Positions 26,850-35,435 of a stretch of 57,502 nucleotides of DNA are shown here, one piece after another. Where the stretch lies: the NCBI RefSeq assembly GCF_002858765.1, contig NZ_PJRP01000002.1:731548-789049 (forward strand), given 5' to 3'. A program made the translations under genes and the position numbers. How positions within the stretch are numbered: position 1 is the stretch's first letter; the number at the start of each line of letters is the position of its first letter. Source of the DNA: Cupriavidus pauculus. GTDB lineage: Bacteria > Pseudomonadota > Gammaproteobacteria > Burkholderiales > Burkholderiaceae. The notes beneath the pieces were generated by a model. The model was not told the origin of the DNA. It saw nothing but the letters and a program-made list of their open reading frames with translations, and made no database searches.

Positions 26850-29657
26850 ATGTCGGATAGTCCAAAAACACTCTTGCTCGTCGATGGGTCGAGCTATCTG
26901 TATCGCGCGTATCACGCGCTGCCGGACCTGAGGAATGGCGAAGGTCTGCCCACAGGGGCAATCTACGGCATGATCAACATGTTGCGCAAGCTGCGCAACG
27001 ATTACCCGGCACAGTATATCGCCTGCGTCTTCGACGCCAAGGGCAAGACGTTCCGGGATGATCTATATCCCGCCTACAAGGAGCATCGTCCGTCGATGCC
27101 CGAAGACCTGGTCCGCCAAATCGAGCCGATCCACGAGGCGGTGCGCGCCCTGGGCTGGCCGATCGTGGTCGTGGAAGGCGTGGAAGCCGACGACGTGATC
27201 GGCACGCTGGCCTGCCAGGCCACCCAGCAGGGCGTGCGTACCGTGGTATCCACGGGCGACAAGGACCTGGCGCAGCTGGTCAACGACAGCGTCACGCTGG
27301 TCAACACGATGAGCGGCGAAATTCTGGACCCGCCCGGCGTGGTGACCAAGTTCGGCGTACCGCCCGAGCGCATTGTCGACTACCTGTCGCTGATCGGCGA
27401 TGCCGTGGACAACGTCCCCGGCGTGCCGAAGGTGGGCCCCAAGACGGCGGTGAAGTGGCTGTCCGAGTACGGCACGCTCGACAGCATCATGGCTGGCGCC
27501 GACGGCATCAAGGGCGTGGTGGGCGAGAACCTGCGCAATACGCTGGACTGGCTGCCGCGCGCGCGCGAACTGGTGACGGTCAAGACCGATTGCGATCTCA
27601 GTGGCGCCGTGGCCGACTTCCACGCGCTGCACGACCTGGGCGAGGACAAGGACAAGCTGGTGGCGTTCTTCCAGCGCTACGGCTTCAAGACCTGGCTGCG
27701 CGAAGCCACCGGCGAGTCGCTGCCGAACGCGCGCGCCGCCGCGGCCCGCGCCGCGCCGCAACCGGCGCAGGGCGGTCTGTTCGATGCCGCGCCGGGTGCC
27801 GCCGAAGACCAGCCCGCCGAAGACCTGCCGCCGGGCGAGATCCGCTACGAAACGGTGACCACCGAAGCCGCGCTCGATGCGTGGCTGCAGAAGCTCGTCG
27901 ACGCGCCGCTCGTGGCGGTCGATACGGAAACCACGTCGCTCGACCCGATGCTGGCCGAGCTGGTGGGCATCTCGGTGTCGGTGGAGCCGGGCGAGGCCGC
28001 CTACATCCCCGTGGCACATCGCGGCCCCGACGTGGCCGGCGCGGAAAATCACGGCCAGCTGTCGCGCGAATTCGTGCTGGACAAGCTGCGCGCGTGGCTG
28101 GAGGATCCATCGCGCATGAAGCTGGGCCAGCACCTGAAGTACGACGCGCACGTGTTCATGAACCACGGCGTTACGCTGCGCGGCATCGCGCACGACACGA
28201 TGCTGGAAAGCTACGTGCTGGCGTCGTACCGCAACCATGGCATGGACAGCTTGGCCGAGCGCCTGCTGAACCTGAAGACGATCACCTACGAAGAGGTGTG
28301 CGGCAAGGGCGCCAGCCAGATCGGCTTCGACCAGATCGACCTGCAGCGCGCCACCGAATACGCGGCCGAAGACGCCGACGTCACGCTGCGCCTGCATCGC
28401 AAGATGCTGCCGCAGCTGGAACGCGAAGAAGGCCTGAAGTACGTCTACGAAGGCATCGAGATGCCGGTGTCGGTGGTGCTGCAGAAGATCGAGCGCAACG
28501 GCGTGCTGATCGACGCCGACAAGCTGGCCGCGCAGAGCGCGTCGCTGGGCCAACGCATGCTGGAAGCCGAGCGCGCCGCGCACGAGGCCGCCGGCCAGCC
28601 GTTCAACCTGGGGTCGCCGAAGCAGATCGGCGAGATCCTGTTTACCCAGATGCAGCTGCCGGTGGTGAAGAAGACCGCCAGCGGCGCGCCGTCGACCGAC
28701 GAAGAGGTGCTGCAGAAGCTGGCGGAGGACTACCCGCTGCCGAAGCTGCTGCTGGACTACCGCGGGCTGTCGAAGCTCAAGTCGACCTATACCGACAAGC
28801 TGCCCAGGATGGTGAATCCGAAGACCGGCCGCGTGCATACCAGCTACGGCCAGGCCACGGCGGTGACGGGCCGGCTGGCGTCGACCGATCCGAACCTGCA
28901 GAACATCCCTGTACGCACCGAGGAAGGCCGCCGTATCCGCGAAGCCTTCATCGCGGGGCCCGGCAATGTGATCGTGTCGGCCGACTACTCGCAGATCGAA
29001 CTGCGCATCATGGCGCATATCTCGGGTGACGATAACCTGCTGCGCGCCTTTGCCAACGGCGAGGACATCCACCGCGCCACGGCCGGCGAGATCTTTGCAG
29101 TGGAGCGCGAGGCCGTCACCAGCGAGCAGCGCCGCTACGCCAAGGTGATCAACTTTGGCCTGATCTACGGCATGAGCGCGTTCGGCCTGGCCAGCAATCT
29201 GGGTATCGAGCGCGAGGCGGCCAAGCACTATATCGACCGCTATTTCATGCGCTATCCGGGCGTGGCCAACTACATGGAGGAAACGCGCCAGAAGGCGCGC
29301 GATCAGGGTTACGTCGAAACCGTGTTCGGCCGTCGCCTCTGGCTGCCCGACATCCGTGGCGGCAACGGGCCGCGCCGCCAGGCCGCCGAGCGCGCCGCCA
29401 TCAACGCGCCGATGCAGGGCACGGCTGCCGACCTCATCAAGCTGTCGATGATCGCCGTGCAGGACTGGCTGGAAACCGACAGGCTCGGGTCGCGCCAGAT
29501 CATGCAGGTGCACGATGAACTGGTGCTCGAAGTGCCGCAGGCCGAGTTCGACCTTGTGAAGACGAAGCTGCCCGAGTTGATGTGCGCGGTGGCGACGCTG
29601 AACGTGCCGCTGGTGGCCGAAGTGGGCAGCGGCGCAAACTGGGAAGAAGCGCACTAG
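26850..29657 (+). CDS. polA: DNA polymerase I
   Basis: A 935-residue repair and Okazaki-fragment polymerase, close to the usual 928. It starts MSDSPKTLLLVDGSSYLYR; an alternative ATG two codons earlier (26844) overlaps the divergent LOG gene's ATG. Domains: 5'-3' exonuclease (residues about 1-290, with GDAVDNVPGVPKVGPKTA), 3'-5' proofreading exonuclease with intact acidic pair in VAVDTETTSLDPML (about residue 355), and family A polymerase with SADYSQIELRIMAHISG (motif A, about 712), KVINFGLIYGMS (motif B) and QVHDELVLEVP (motif C, about 888). All three activities look intact. An Ala/Pro-rich linker joins the first two domains. Confidence 0.98.
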   Translation: MSDSPKTLLLVDGSSYLYRAYHALPDLRNGEGLPTGAIYGMINMLRKLRNDYPAQYIACVFDAKGKTFRDDLYPAYKEHRPSMPEDLVRQIEPIHEAVRALGWPIVVVEGVEADDVIGTLACQATQQGVRTVVSTGDKDLAQLVNDSVTLVNTMSGEILDPPGVVTKFGVPPERIVDYLSLIGDAVDNVPGVPKVGPKTAVKWLSEYGTLDSIMAGADGIKGVVGENLRNTLDWLPRARELVTVKTDCDLSGAVADFHALHDLGEDKDKLVAFFQRYGFKTWLREATGESLPNARAAAARAAPQPAQGGLFDAAPGAAEDQPAEDLPPGEIRYETVTTEAALDAWLQKLVDAPLVAVDTETTSLDPMLAELVGISVSVEPGEAAYIPVAHRGPDVAGAENHGQLSREFVLDKLRAWLEDPSRMKLGQHLKYDAHVFMNHGVTLRGIAHDTMLESYVLASYRNHGMDSLAERLLNLKTITYEEVCGKGASQIGFDQIDLQRATEYAAEDADVTLRLHRKMLPQLEREEGLKYVYEGIEMPVSVVLQKIERNGVLIDADKLAAQSASLGQRMLEAERAAHEAAGQPFNLGSPKQIGEILFTQMQLPVVKKTASGAPSTDEEVLQKLAEDYPLPKLLLDYRGLSKLKSTYTDKLPRMVNPKTGRVHTSYGQATAVTGRLASTDPNLQNIPVRTEEGRRIREAFIAGPGNVIVSADYSQIELRIMAHISGDDNLLRAFANGEDIHRATAGEIFAVEREAVTSEQRRYAKVINFGLIYGMSAFGLASNLGIEREAAKHYIDRYFMRYPGVANYMEETRQKARDQGYVETVFGRRLWLPDIRGGNGPRRQAAERAAINAPMQGTAADLIKLSMIAVQDWLETDRLGSRQIMQVHDELVLEVPQAEFDLVKTKLPELMCAVATLNVPLVAEVGSGANWEEAH

Positions 29658-29971
29658 CGGGCGCACCCCCGGGGCACCAGGGGCGCACTTCCCCGGGGCC
29701 GCCGCCAGCACAGTCGCGCGTGCCCCGGCGGGGCACAGATCGCCGCGTTGCGGTTGTCTCCCGCGCGATGCCGATGTATGCAAAGAAGTACTGTCTGAAT
29801 CGACGCTGGAAGGCTTGCCAGCCGTGCTGCTCTGCAGCACACTGGCAGCGAACCAGCCGTTTTTTGCAGTACCAGCCGCACACAGAACATCGGCCTCGCG
29901 GTGCGAGACCACAACAGAAAGACGCCGCAGGGGCCTGCACCGGTTTTCAAATTGAAAACATCGGGTAGACC
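29658..29971 (+). other. Intergenic region between polA and the NDH-2 gene
   Basis: In these 314 bases I see no supported gene. A 66-codon Cys-containing frame (29768-29968) has no ribosome-binding site and a coding pattern unlike its neighbours. The region ends with a perfect 17-bp palindrome 12 bases before the next start codon. Confidence 0.6.
29943..29959. promoter_or_regulatory. 17-bp palindromic candidate operator before the NDH-2 gene
   Basis: GTTTTCAA and TTGAAAAC form a perfect 8-1-8 dyad around a single central A. Its AT-rich composition stands out from the GC-rich surroundings. The one-base loop makes an RNA hairpin unlikely, so a protein-binding site is the better reading. It does not match the FNR consensus (TTGAT-N4-ATCAA). 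Confidence 0.5.
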
Positions 29972-31381
29972 ATGAGCAACGCACAAGGCAGAGAGGAAAG
30001 CGCCCCCACTCCTATCGACACCACCGCAGGCGGCACGCAAGTCAGCGTGACGCCGCGTCCTTTGAACCTCCCCCACCGGATCATCGTGGTCGGCGGCGGG
30101 GCCGGCGGGCTTGAACTCGTCACGCGTCTTGGCGACAAGTTGGGCAAGTCGCGACGCGCACAGGTCACGCTGGTCGACCGCATGCCTACGCACATCTGGA
30201 AGCCGCTGCTGCACGAAGTGGCCGCCGGCAGCATGGATCCGAATACCCACCAGCTTGAATATGCCGCGCAGGCGCGCTGGCACCATTTCGACTTCCAGCA
30301 AGGCGAACTGACCGGCATCGATCGCGCACGCAAGATCGTGAACGTGGCGGCCTGCATGGATCAGGATGGCACCGAACTGCTGCCCGCGCGCGAACTGCCG
30401 TACGACACGCTGGTGCTGGCCATCGGCTGCATCACGCACTTCTTCAACGTGCCGGGTGCGGCAGAGCACGCCATCGCGCTGGACACCGTGGATCAGGCGG
30501 AACGCTTCCGGCGCAAGCTGATCGCGGCCTGCGTGCGCGCCCAGAACGGCAAGGGGCGTATTGGCGCGGATGGCCGGCCGCAGGTGGACGTGGCCATCAT
30601 CGGCGCCGGCGCCACGGGCGTGGAGCTGTCGGCCGAGTTGCGCAACACCGCGCACGTGCTCAATGCGTATGGACTGCACCAGTTGGACCCGCGCCGCGAT
30701 GTGCGCATCCATGTGATCGAGGCTGGCCCGCGCATCCTGCCGGCCCTGTCGGAGCGTGTCTCCGCCGAGACCACCAAGCTGCTGCGCAAGCTCGACGTCG
30801 ACGTGTTCACGTCGGAGCGCGTGACCGAGGTGACGGGCGATGCCGTGCTGACGGCCAGCGGCAAGCGCATCGATGCGGACCTGACCGTGTGGGCGGCCGG
30901 CATCACGGCGCCGGGCGTGTTGCGCACGCTGGGCCTGCCGGTCAGCAAGATGGGACAGCTTGTGGTGGGCCCGACGCTGCAGACCGAAACCGATCCGGAC
31001 GTCTTCGCATTCGGCGACTGCGCGGCGGCGCCGTGGGCCGAGAAGCAGACCACGGTACCGCCGCGCGCCCAGGCGGCGCACCAGCAGGCCACGTTCCTGT
31101 ACAACGCGCTGCGTGCCCGGCTCGATGGCAAGCCGCTGCCGAAGTTCGGCTTCAAGGACTTTGGGTCGCTGGTGTCGCTGGGGCACTTCAGCGCGGTGGG
31201 TAGCCTGATGGGTGGCCTGATCGGCGGCTCGATGTTTATCGAGGGCCTGATGGCGCGCTTCATGTACACGTCGCTGTACCGCATGCACGTGCTGGCGCTG
31301 CACGGCGCCATCGGCATGGGGCTCGACACCGTGACGCACTGGCTGCGCAGCAAGACCAGCCCGCGCGTGAAGCTGCACTGA
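29972..31381 (+). CDS. ndh: NDH-2-type NAD(P)/FAD-dependent oxidoreductase
   Basis: A 469-residue flavoprotein of the type II NADH:quinone dehydrogenase family, which feeds electrons to quinones without pumping protons. The FAD-binding motif VVGGGAGGLELVTRLGDKLG begins near residue 35, the NADH-binding motif AIIGAGATGVELSAEL near residue 207, and the second FAD motif VFAFGDCAA near residue 345. The C-terminus has hydrophobic segments (GSLMGGLIGGSMFIEGLM and VLALHGAIGMGLDTV) suited to membrane attachment. Its leader has a 17-bp palindrome, and a 10-bp tandem repeat plus a hairpin follow the gene. The family is clear; the quinone role is inferred. Confidence 0.9.
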   Translation: MSNAQGREESAPTPIDTTAGGTQVSVTPRPLNLPHRIIVVGGGAGGLELVTRLGDKLGKSRRAQVTLVDRMPTHIWKPLLHEVAAGSMDPNTHQLEYAAQARWHHFDFQQGELTGIDRARKIVNVAACMDQDGTELLPARELPYDTLVLAIGCITHFFNVPGAAEHAIALDTVDQAERFRRKLIAACVRAQNGKGRIGADGRPQVDVAIIGAGATGVELSAELRNTAHVLNAYGLHQLDPRRDVRIHVIEAGPRILPALSERVSAETTKLLRKLDVDVFTSERVTEVTGDAVLTASGKRIDADLTVWAAGITAPGVLRTLGLPVSKMGQLVVGPTLQTETDPDVFAFGDCAAAPWAEKQTTVPPRAQAAHQQATFLYNALRARLDGKPLPKFGFKDFGSLVSLGHFSAVGSLMGGLIGGSMFIEGLMARFMYTSLYRMHVLALHGAIGMGLDTVTHWLRSKTSPRVKLH

Positions 31382-31412
31382 CGCGACAGGCATCGGGCCG
31401 ACAGGCTTAGGT

Positions 31413-31442
31413 CCGGATCAAGCCGGATCAAGCCGGATCAAG
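31413..31442. repeat. Three tandem copies of a 10-bp unit
   Basis: CCGGATCAAG is repeated exactly three times head to tail, 32 bases after the stop of the NDH-2 gene. It precedes a hairpin and carries no reading frame. Confidence 0.9.
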
Positions 31443-31446
31443 ACCG

Positions 31447-31486
31447 ATGGCCGCCAACGCATGCCCAGGCGTGCGCTGGCGGCCAT
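31447..31486 (+). terminator. Hairpin after the NDH-2 gene, possible terminator
   Basis: ATGGCCGCCA and TGGCGGCCAT are exact complements separated by 20 bases that contain further pairing (CGCA/TGCG). The following bases (GTTTGCTT) are only weakly T-rich, so termination efficiency is uncertain. Confidence 0.45.
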
Positions 31487-31568
31487 GTTTGCTTAGAATC
31501 GACGGCGCCGCGCTTGCGTCACTTGCCAGATCACGCGTGCGGCGCCCTCGATGCCAAGGAGACCCCTC

Positions 31569-32444
31569 ATGCTGAAGCCCGAAGTCGAAAGCCTCGTTCC
31601 CGGTCAGTCGTTCGACCGCCGCAGTTTCGTCAAGACCGCGCTGGGCTCGGCCTTCGCGGCAGCCGTGCTGCCGGTGACCGCGCAGACCATCAAGACCGAT
31701 TTCCACGGCCTGACCGCCGGCGAAGTCACGGTGCCGTCGAATGGCTTCAACATGCCGGTCTATCGCGCCCAGCCCGAAGGCAAGAAGAACCTGCCTGTGG
31801 TGCTGGTGATCAGCGAGATCTTCGGCGTCCACGAACATATCGCCGACATTTGTCGCCGTTTCGCCAAGCTGGGCTATCTCGCCATCGCCCCCGAGCTGTT
31901 TGCCCGCCAGGGCGACCCCAGCAGCTATGGCACGATTCAGGAACTGCAGGCCAACATCATCCAGAAGGTGCCCGACGCGCAGGTGATGGGCGACCTCGAC
32001 GCGTGCGTGACGTGGGCGGCCGCGAATGGCGGCGACGTGAACCGGCTGGCGATTACCGGTTTCTGCTGGGGCGGGCGCATCACGTGGCTGTACACGGCGC
32101 ACAGCAAGCGCGTGAAGGTGGGCGTGGCGTGGTATGGCCAGCTCGTGGGCCAGCCGAACGCGCTGAAGCCGAAGAATCCGGTCGACATCGCCGGCGACCT
32201 GCACGCGCCGGTGCTGGGTCTCTACGGCGGCAAGGACACCGGCATCACGCAGGAACATGTGTCCCAGATGAAGGCCGCGCTGGCCGAATCGTCGAACCCG
32301 AATGCCAAGGCGTCGACCTTCGTGGTCTATCCGGAAGCCGGCCACGCATTCCACGCCGACTACCGGGCCAGCTACGTGGAAGCCGCGGCCAAGGACGGCT
32401 GGCAACGCTGCCTGGCCTGGTTCAAGGAACACAAGGTGGCTTGA
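31569..32444 (+). CDS. Dienelactone hydrolase-family protein with Tat-type N-terminus
   Basis: A 291-residue alpha/beta hydrolase from ATG 31569, preceded by AAGGAG at 31556-31561. Residues 18-44 contain a twin-arginine motif (DRRSFVKTALGS) followed by a hydrophobic stretch ending in PVTAQ, so it is probably exported folded to the periplasm. The catalytic triad is recognisable: Cys in ITGFCWGGRI (about residue 168), Asp in YGGKDTGI and His in EAGHAFHADY near residue 258. The Cys nucleophile is typical of dienelactone hydrolase (carboxymethylenebutenolidase) relatives, but many of these act on other esters, so the substrate is open. Confidence 0.92.
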   Translation: MLKPEVESLVPGQSFDRRSFVKTALGSAFAAAVLPVTAQTIKTDFHGLTAGEVTVPSNGFNMPVYRAQPEGKKNLPVVLVISEIFGVHEHIADICRRFAKLGYLAIAPELFARQGDPSSYGTIQELQANIIQKVPDAQVMGDLDACVTWAAANGGDVNRLAITGFCWGGRITWLYTAHSKRVKVGVAWYGQLVGQPNALKPKNPVDIAGDLHAPVLGLYGGKDTGITQEHVSQMKAALAESSNPNAKASTFVVYPEAGHAFHADYRASYVEAAAKDGWQRCLAWFKEHKVA

Positions 32445-32480
32445 TCCGGGCGGCCGAATGGCCCCCGTTCGCGCGGGTGA

Positions 32481-32541
32481 TTGCAAAGAAGGCGCCGACG
32501 TACGTACAATGCGGACTTTCGCGTTTTTGCAACCATGTTGC
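32481..32541 (+). promoter_or_regulatory. Candidate promoter and operator of the ZIP transporter gene
   Basis: TTGCAA at 32481-32486 and TACAAT at 32505-32510 are spaced 18 bases, a plausible sigma-70 promoter. About 18 bases downstream lies the dyad GCAAC-CAT-GTTGC (32529-32541), near the expected transcription start region. Metal-dependent repression of this metal importer would fit, but I cannot match the dyad to a known Zur or Fur box. Confidence 0.35.
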
Positions 32542-32637
32542 GTTAATGCGCGAGCGTAGTCAGTCGGCGACGACTGCCCGGTTGGCGGGCAGGGGCCGGT
32601 CCGGGAGTTCATCATCCATTCCACGCTTCTGTATATC

Positions 32638-33441
32638 TTGCTGGCGGCGACCATTTCGGGCGTCGGCAGCATTTTCGGCGCGGCGCTGCTGTCGCTGACC
32701 GTGGCTTCGCGCGTGGTGGAGCGCATGGTGAGCTTCTCGGTGGGTGTGTTGCTGGCGACGGCCTTGCTCCATTCGCTGCCCGAGGCTTTCGAGTCTGGCG
32801 CCGATCCGCGTGCGCTGTTCGGCACGCTGCTGGCCGGGCTGCTGGGCTTCTTCCTGCTTGAAAAGATTTCGCTGCTGCGCCACTCGCATCACCACGAGGG
32901 CGACGGGCACCATCACCATCACGGCCATGACCGCGAGGAAGCGGGCCGTAGCGGCCTGACCATCCTGGTGGGCGACACGTTCCACAACTTTGCCGACGGC
33001 ATCGTGATCGCCGCCGCGTTCCTGGCCGATCCGCATATCGGTCTGGTGACGGCGCTGGCCATTGCCGCGCACGAGATCCCGCAGGAAGTGGGCGATTTCA
33101 TCGTGCTGCTGAACGCGGGATTCTCGAAGGCGCGGGCCTTCGCGTTCAATCTGCTGTCGAGCCTGGCCGCCATCCTGGGCGGCATTGTTGGCTACTTCCT
33201 GCTGGACCAGCTGACGGGCTGGATTCCGTACGTGCTGGTGATTGCGTCGAGCAGCTTCGTCTATATCGCCGTGAGCGACCTGATGCCGCAGATGCAGCGC
33301 AAGCCGCGACTTAAGGAATCGGCGGTGCAGGTGGTGTTGGTGGCGGCCGGTATCGCGGCAATCGTCTTCATCACCAATGGCGTGCATGAGCAGCACGCAC
33401 ATGGCCACTCGAAGGCCAAAACGGAAGCGGCGTCAAACTGA
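32638..33441 (+). CDS. ZIP-family divalent metal transporter (ZupT-like)
   Basis: A membrane protein of at least 267 residues that imports Zn2+ and possibly other divalent metals. Eight hydrophobic segments are visible. A histidine-rich cytoplasmic loop (HSHHHEGDGHHHHHGHD, about residues 82-98) and the paired metal-site motifs HNFADGIVIAAAF and AIAAHEIPQEVGDF identify the ZIP family. The start is odd: TTG 32638 is the first standard initiation codon in the frame but lacks a ribosome-binding site and cuts into the first helix; a GGGAG at 32603-32607 is correctly spaced for the ATC at 32614, which would add IHSTLLYI. The coordinates given use the TTG. A strong terminator overlaps the stop. Confidence 0.9.
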   Translation: MLAATISGVGSIFGAALLSLTVASRVVERMVSFSVGVLLATALLHSLPEAFESGADPRALFGTLLAGLLGFFLLEKISLLRHSHHHEGDGHHHHHGHDREEAGRSGLTILVGDTFHNFADGIVIAAAFLADPHIGLVTALAIAAHEIPQEVGDFIVLLNAGFSKARAFAFNLLSSLAAILGGIVGYFLLDQLTGWIPYVLVIASSSFVYIAVSDLMPQMQRKPRLKESAVQVVLVAAGIAAIVFITNGVHEQHAHGHSKAKTEAASN

Positions 33442-33456
33442 CGCCGCTTTTTTTTT
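33425..33456 (+). terminator. Rho-independent terminator of the ZIP transporter gene
   Basis: AAGCGGCGTCA and TGACGCCGCTT form a perfect 11-bp stem around a 3-base loop and lead into nine Ts. The stop codon TGA lies inside the stem. Confidence 0.9.
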
Positions 33457-33472
33457 CTGGCCGCCTGGCCTC

Positions 33473-34336
33473 TCAGGTGGCGCTACCCGTCGCCACCGGA
33501 CGCTTCGGGTCGGCGCACCATTCGCTCCACGACCCCGGATACAACGCCGCATCGGCCAGCCCGGCCACTTCCATGGCCAGCAGGTTGTGGCAGGCCGTCA
33601 CGCCCGAGCCGCACTGCATGACCGTGTCTTCGGCCGCCTTGCCGCCGAAGACCTGGCCGAATTCCGCGCGGAGTTGGTCGGCCGGCTTGAAGCGGCCATC
33701 GGCAGCCAGATTGTCCTTGAAGAAGCGATTGGCCGCGCCAGGAATATGGCCGCCAACGGGGTCGAGCGTTTCGTTCTCGCCGCGGAAGCGGTCGGCCGCC
33801 CGTGCATCGACCACCAGCAGCGCCGGCTGACCCAGGTTTTCCAGCAGAGCCGAGGCATCGACAGTACGCACCAGCGGCGCGCGGCGCGTGAGATTGCCGC
33901 CGGTCTCGGGGTCGGGCGTGGCGCCCGCTTCCAGTGGCAGACCTGCTGCCAGCCAGGCCGCCTTGCCGCCGTCGAGCACCGCCACGGCACCGTGGCCCAC
34001 CCAGCGCGCCAGCCACCAGAGCCGCGCGGCGTACATGCTGCCCTGCGCGTCGTAGGCGACGATCAGCGTATCGTCGTTGACGCCCAGCGCGCGCAGCCGG
34101 GTCACGAACAGGTCGGCATCGGGCAGCGGATGGCGGCCGTTGGCGCCGGTCTTCGGGCCGGATAGCTCATTGTCCAGATGCAGGTAGAACGCGCCGGGCA
34201 CATGGTCCTGCTGGTACATCTCGCGGCCGGCGGCAGGGTTGGTCAGGTCGAACGAGCAATCGATGACGACCACGTGCTGCTTGCCCGAGGCACGCAGCTG
34301 GTCCAGTTCGATGGCGGAAATCAGCGGTGATGGCAT
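33473..34336 (-). CDS. sseA: 3-mercaptopyruvate/thiosulfate sulfurtransferase (two rhodanese domains)
   Basis: A 287-residue protein starting MPSPLISAIELDQL at ATG 34336; the frame extends 13 codons upstream without family support. It has two tandem rhodanese domains: an inactive N-terminal one (VVVIDCSFDLTNPAAGREMY, DHVPGAFYLHLD) and a C-terminal one with the catalytic loop QCGSGVTACHN near residue 240. CGSGVTA is the signature of mercaptopyruvate sulfurtransferases (SseA), as opposed to the CRKGVTA-type loop of thiosulfate sulfurtransferases. It moves sulfane sulfur to thiols or cyanide in the cytoplasm. Confidence 0.93.
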   Translation of the reverse strand: MPSPLISAIELDQLRASGKQHVVVIDCSFDLTNPAAGREMYQQDHVPGAFYLHLDNELSGPKTGANGRHPLPDADLFVTRLRALGVNDDTLIVAYDAQGSMYAARLWWLARWVGHGAVAVLDGGKAAWLAAGLPLEAGATPDPETGGNLTRRAPLVRTVDASALLENLGQPALLVVDARAADRFRGENETLDPVGGHIPGAANRFFKDNLAADGRFKPADQLRAEFGQVFGGKAAEDTVMQCGSGVTACHNLLAMEVAGLADAALYPGSWSEWCADPKRPVATGSAT

Positions 34337-34402
34337 GAAGAACCTGTCTCGCGTTGAGTGGGAAGTCGATGCCAATGCTACACCGCCGTATCCGGGGGCG
34401 CG

Positions 34403-35323
34403 TCAGACCTCGGGATGCACCTCGGCCTCGGGCGACTTGACCGGCGTGGCCGGCGTGGGATGCTTGTCGGTGTCGCGGGCGCGCGTGAGCGTGGTGGCGA
34501 TGCCGCTGGCCACGATCAGCGCCATGCCCAGCCACGAGATCCAGTTGAGCTTGTCGTCCCAGACCAGCATGCCCCACAGACTCGAGAACACGATGCCCGC
34601 GTACTGCAGGTTGGCCGTCAGCAGCGTGTTGCCACGCTTGTAGGCGCGCGTCATCGACGTCTGCCCCAGCGTGGCCAGGACGCCGATGGCCAGCAGCAGC
34701 ACCGCGCCGTGCCAGGTGTGGTGGCTGACGCCGGTAAAGAGCATCCACACCAGGCCGCAGACCAGGCCCACGGCCGAGAAATAGAACACGATGCGGCCTT
34801 CGGGTTCGCCAAGCTGACCCAGCTGGCGCACTTCCACATAGGCCAGCGCCGTGAACACGCCGGACACCAGGCCGATCATGCCGCCCGCGAGCTGGTCCTT
34901 GCCTACCGAGGGTTGCAGCAGGCAGATCACCCCTGCGAACGACAGCAGGATGGCGCCGATCAGCTTCTTGTCGGTGCCGCCGCGCGTGCCGGCCAGTGCC
35001 GCGCCGGCGCCCAGGATCAGCGCGATCCACACGGGCGACATGTAGTTCAGCGTCATCGCCGTGGCCAGGGGCAGCAGGGTGATCGACGTGAACCAGAGCA
35101 GCAGGGCGGTGACGCCAAAGATGCTGCGCTTGATGTGGGTGACCATGTGCGGCGTGCGCACCGACGTGCCCTGCGACGCCAGCAGGATCCACATGATCGT
35201 CACGCCAATCAGGCTGCGGTAGAAGACGATCTCGCCCGTGGTGTAGAGCTCGGACGCCAGTTTGACCCCCACCCCCATCAATGAAAATGCGAAGGCGGCA
35301 AACAACATCCAGAGCGATTGCAT
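34403..35323 (-). CDS. DMT-family transporter (two EamA domains)
   Basis: A 306-residue inner-membrane protein with ten hydrophobic segments arranged as two EamA repeats. The first starts at MQSLWMLFAAFAFSLMGVG and includes GEIVFYRSLIGVTIMW; the second starts near residue 150 and has ATLGQTSMTRAYKRG and the SSLWGMLVWDDKL segment. Members of this drug/metabolite superfamily export small metabolites or amino acids, with substrate not predictable. The ends are polar (DTDKHPTPATPVK). It lies downstream of the Rieske oxygenase gene on the same strand but a terminator-like hairpin separates them. Confidence 0.92.
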   Translation of the reverse strand: MQSLWMLFAAFAFSLMGVGVKLASELYTTGEIVFYRSLIGVTIMWILLASQGTSVRTPHMVTHIKRSIFGVTALLLWFTSITLLPLATAMTLNYMSPVWIALILGAGAALAGTRGGTDKKLIGAILLSFAGVICLLQPSVGKDQLAGGMIGLVSGVFTALAYVEVRQLGQLGEPEGRIVFYFSAVGLVCGLVWMLFTGVSHHTWHGAVLLLAIGVLATLGQTSMTRAYKRGNTLLTANLQYAGIVFSSLWGMLVWDDKLNWISWLGMALIVASGIATTLTRARDTDKHPTPATPVKSPEAEVHPEV

Positions 35324-35435
35324 GGCGAAACCGGCGAAAGAAGGGCGTGGAAGGGGGCGGAACAGAAAAAAATCGTTGATAAGGCAACGATTAAGTCAGC
35401 GATTCTATCAGTGCGTCGATCGGCGCTCCAATGCA

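Noticed and set aside
29768..29968. A 66-codon Cys-containing frame on the plus strand before the NDH-2 gene (MPMYAKKYCLN...).
   Set aside because: No ribosome-binding site, amino-acid composition like random GC-rich sequence, and it runs through the palindromic operator candidate; no recognisable family.
32529..32541. Naming the GCAAC-CAT-GTTGC dyad a Zur or Fur box.
   Set aside because: The dyad is short and does not match a consensus I can state; kept only as an unnamed operator candidate.
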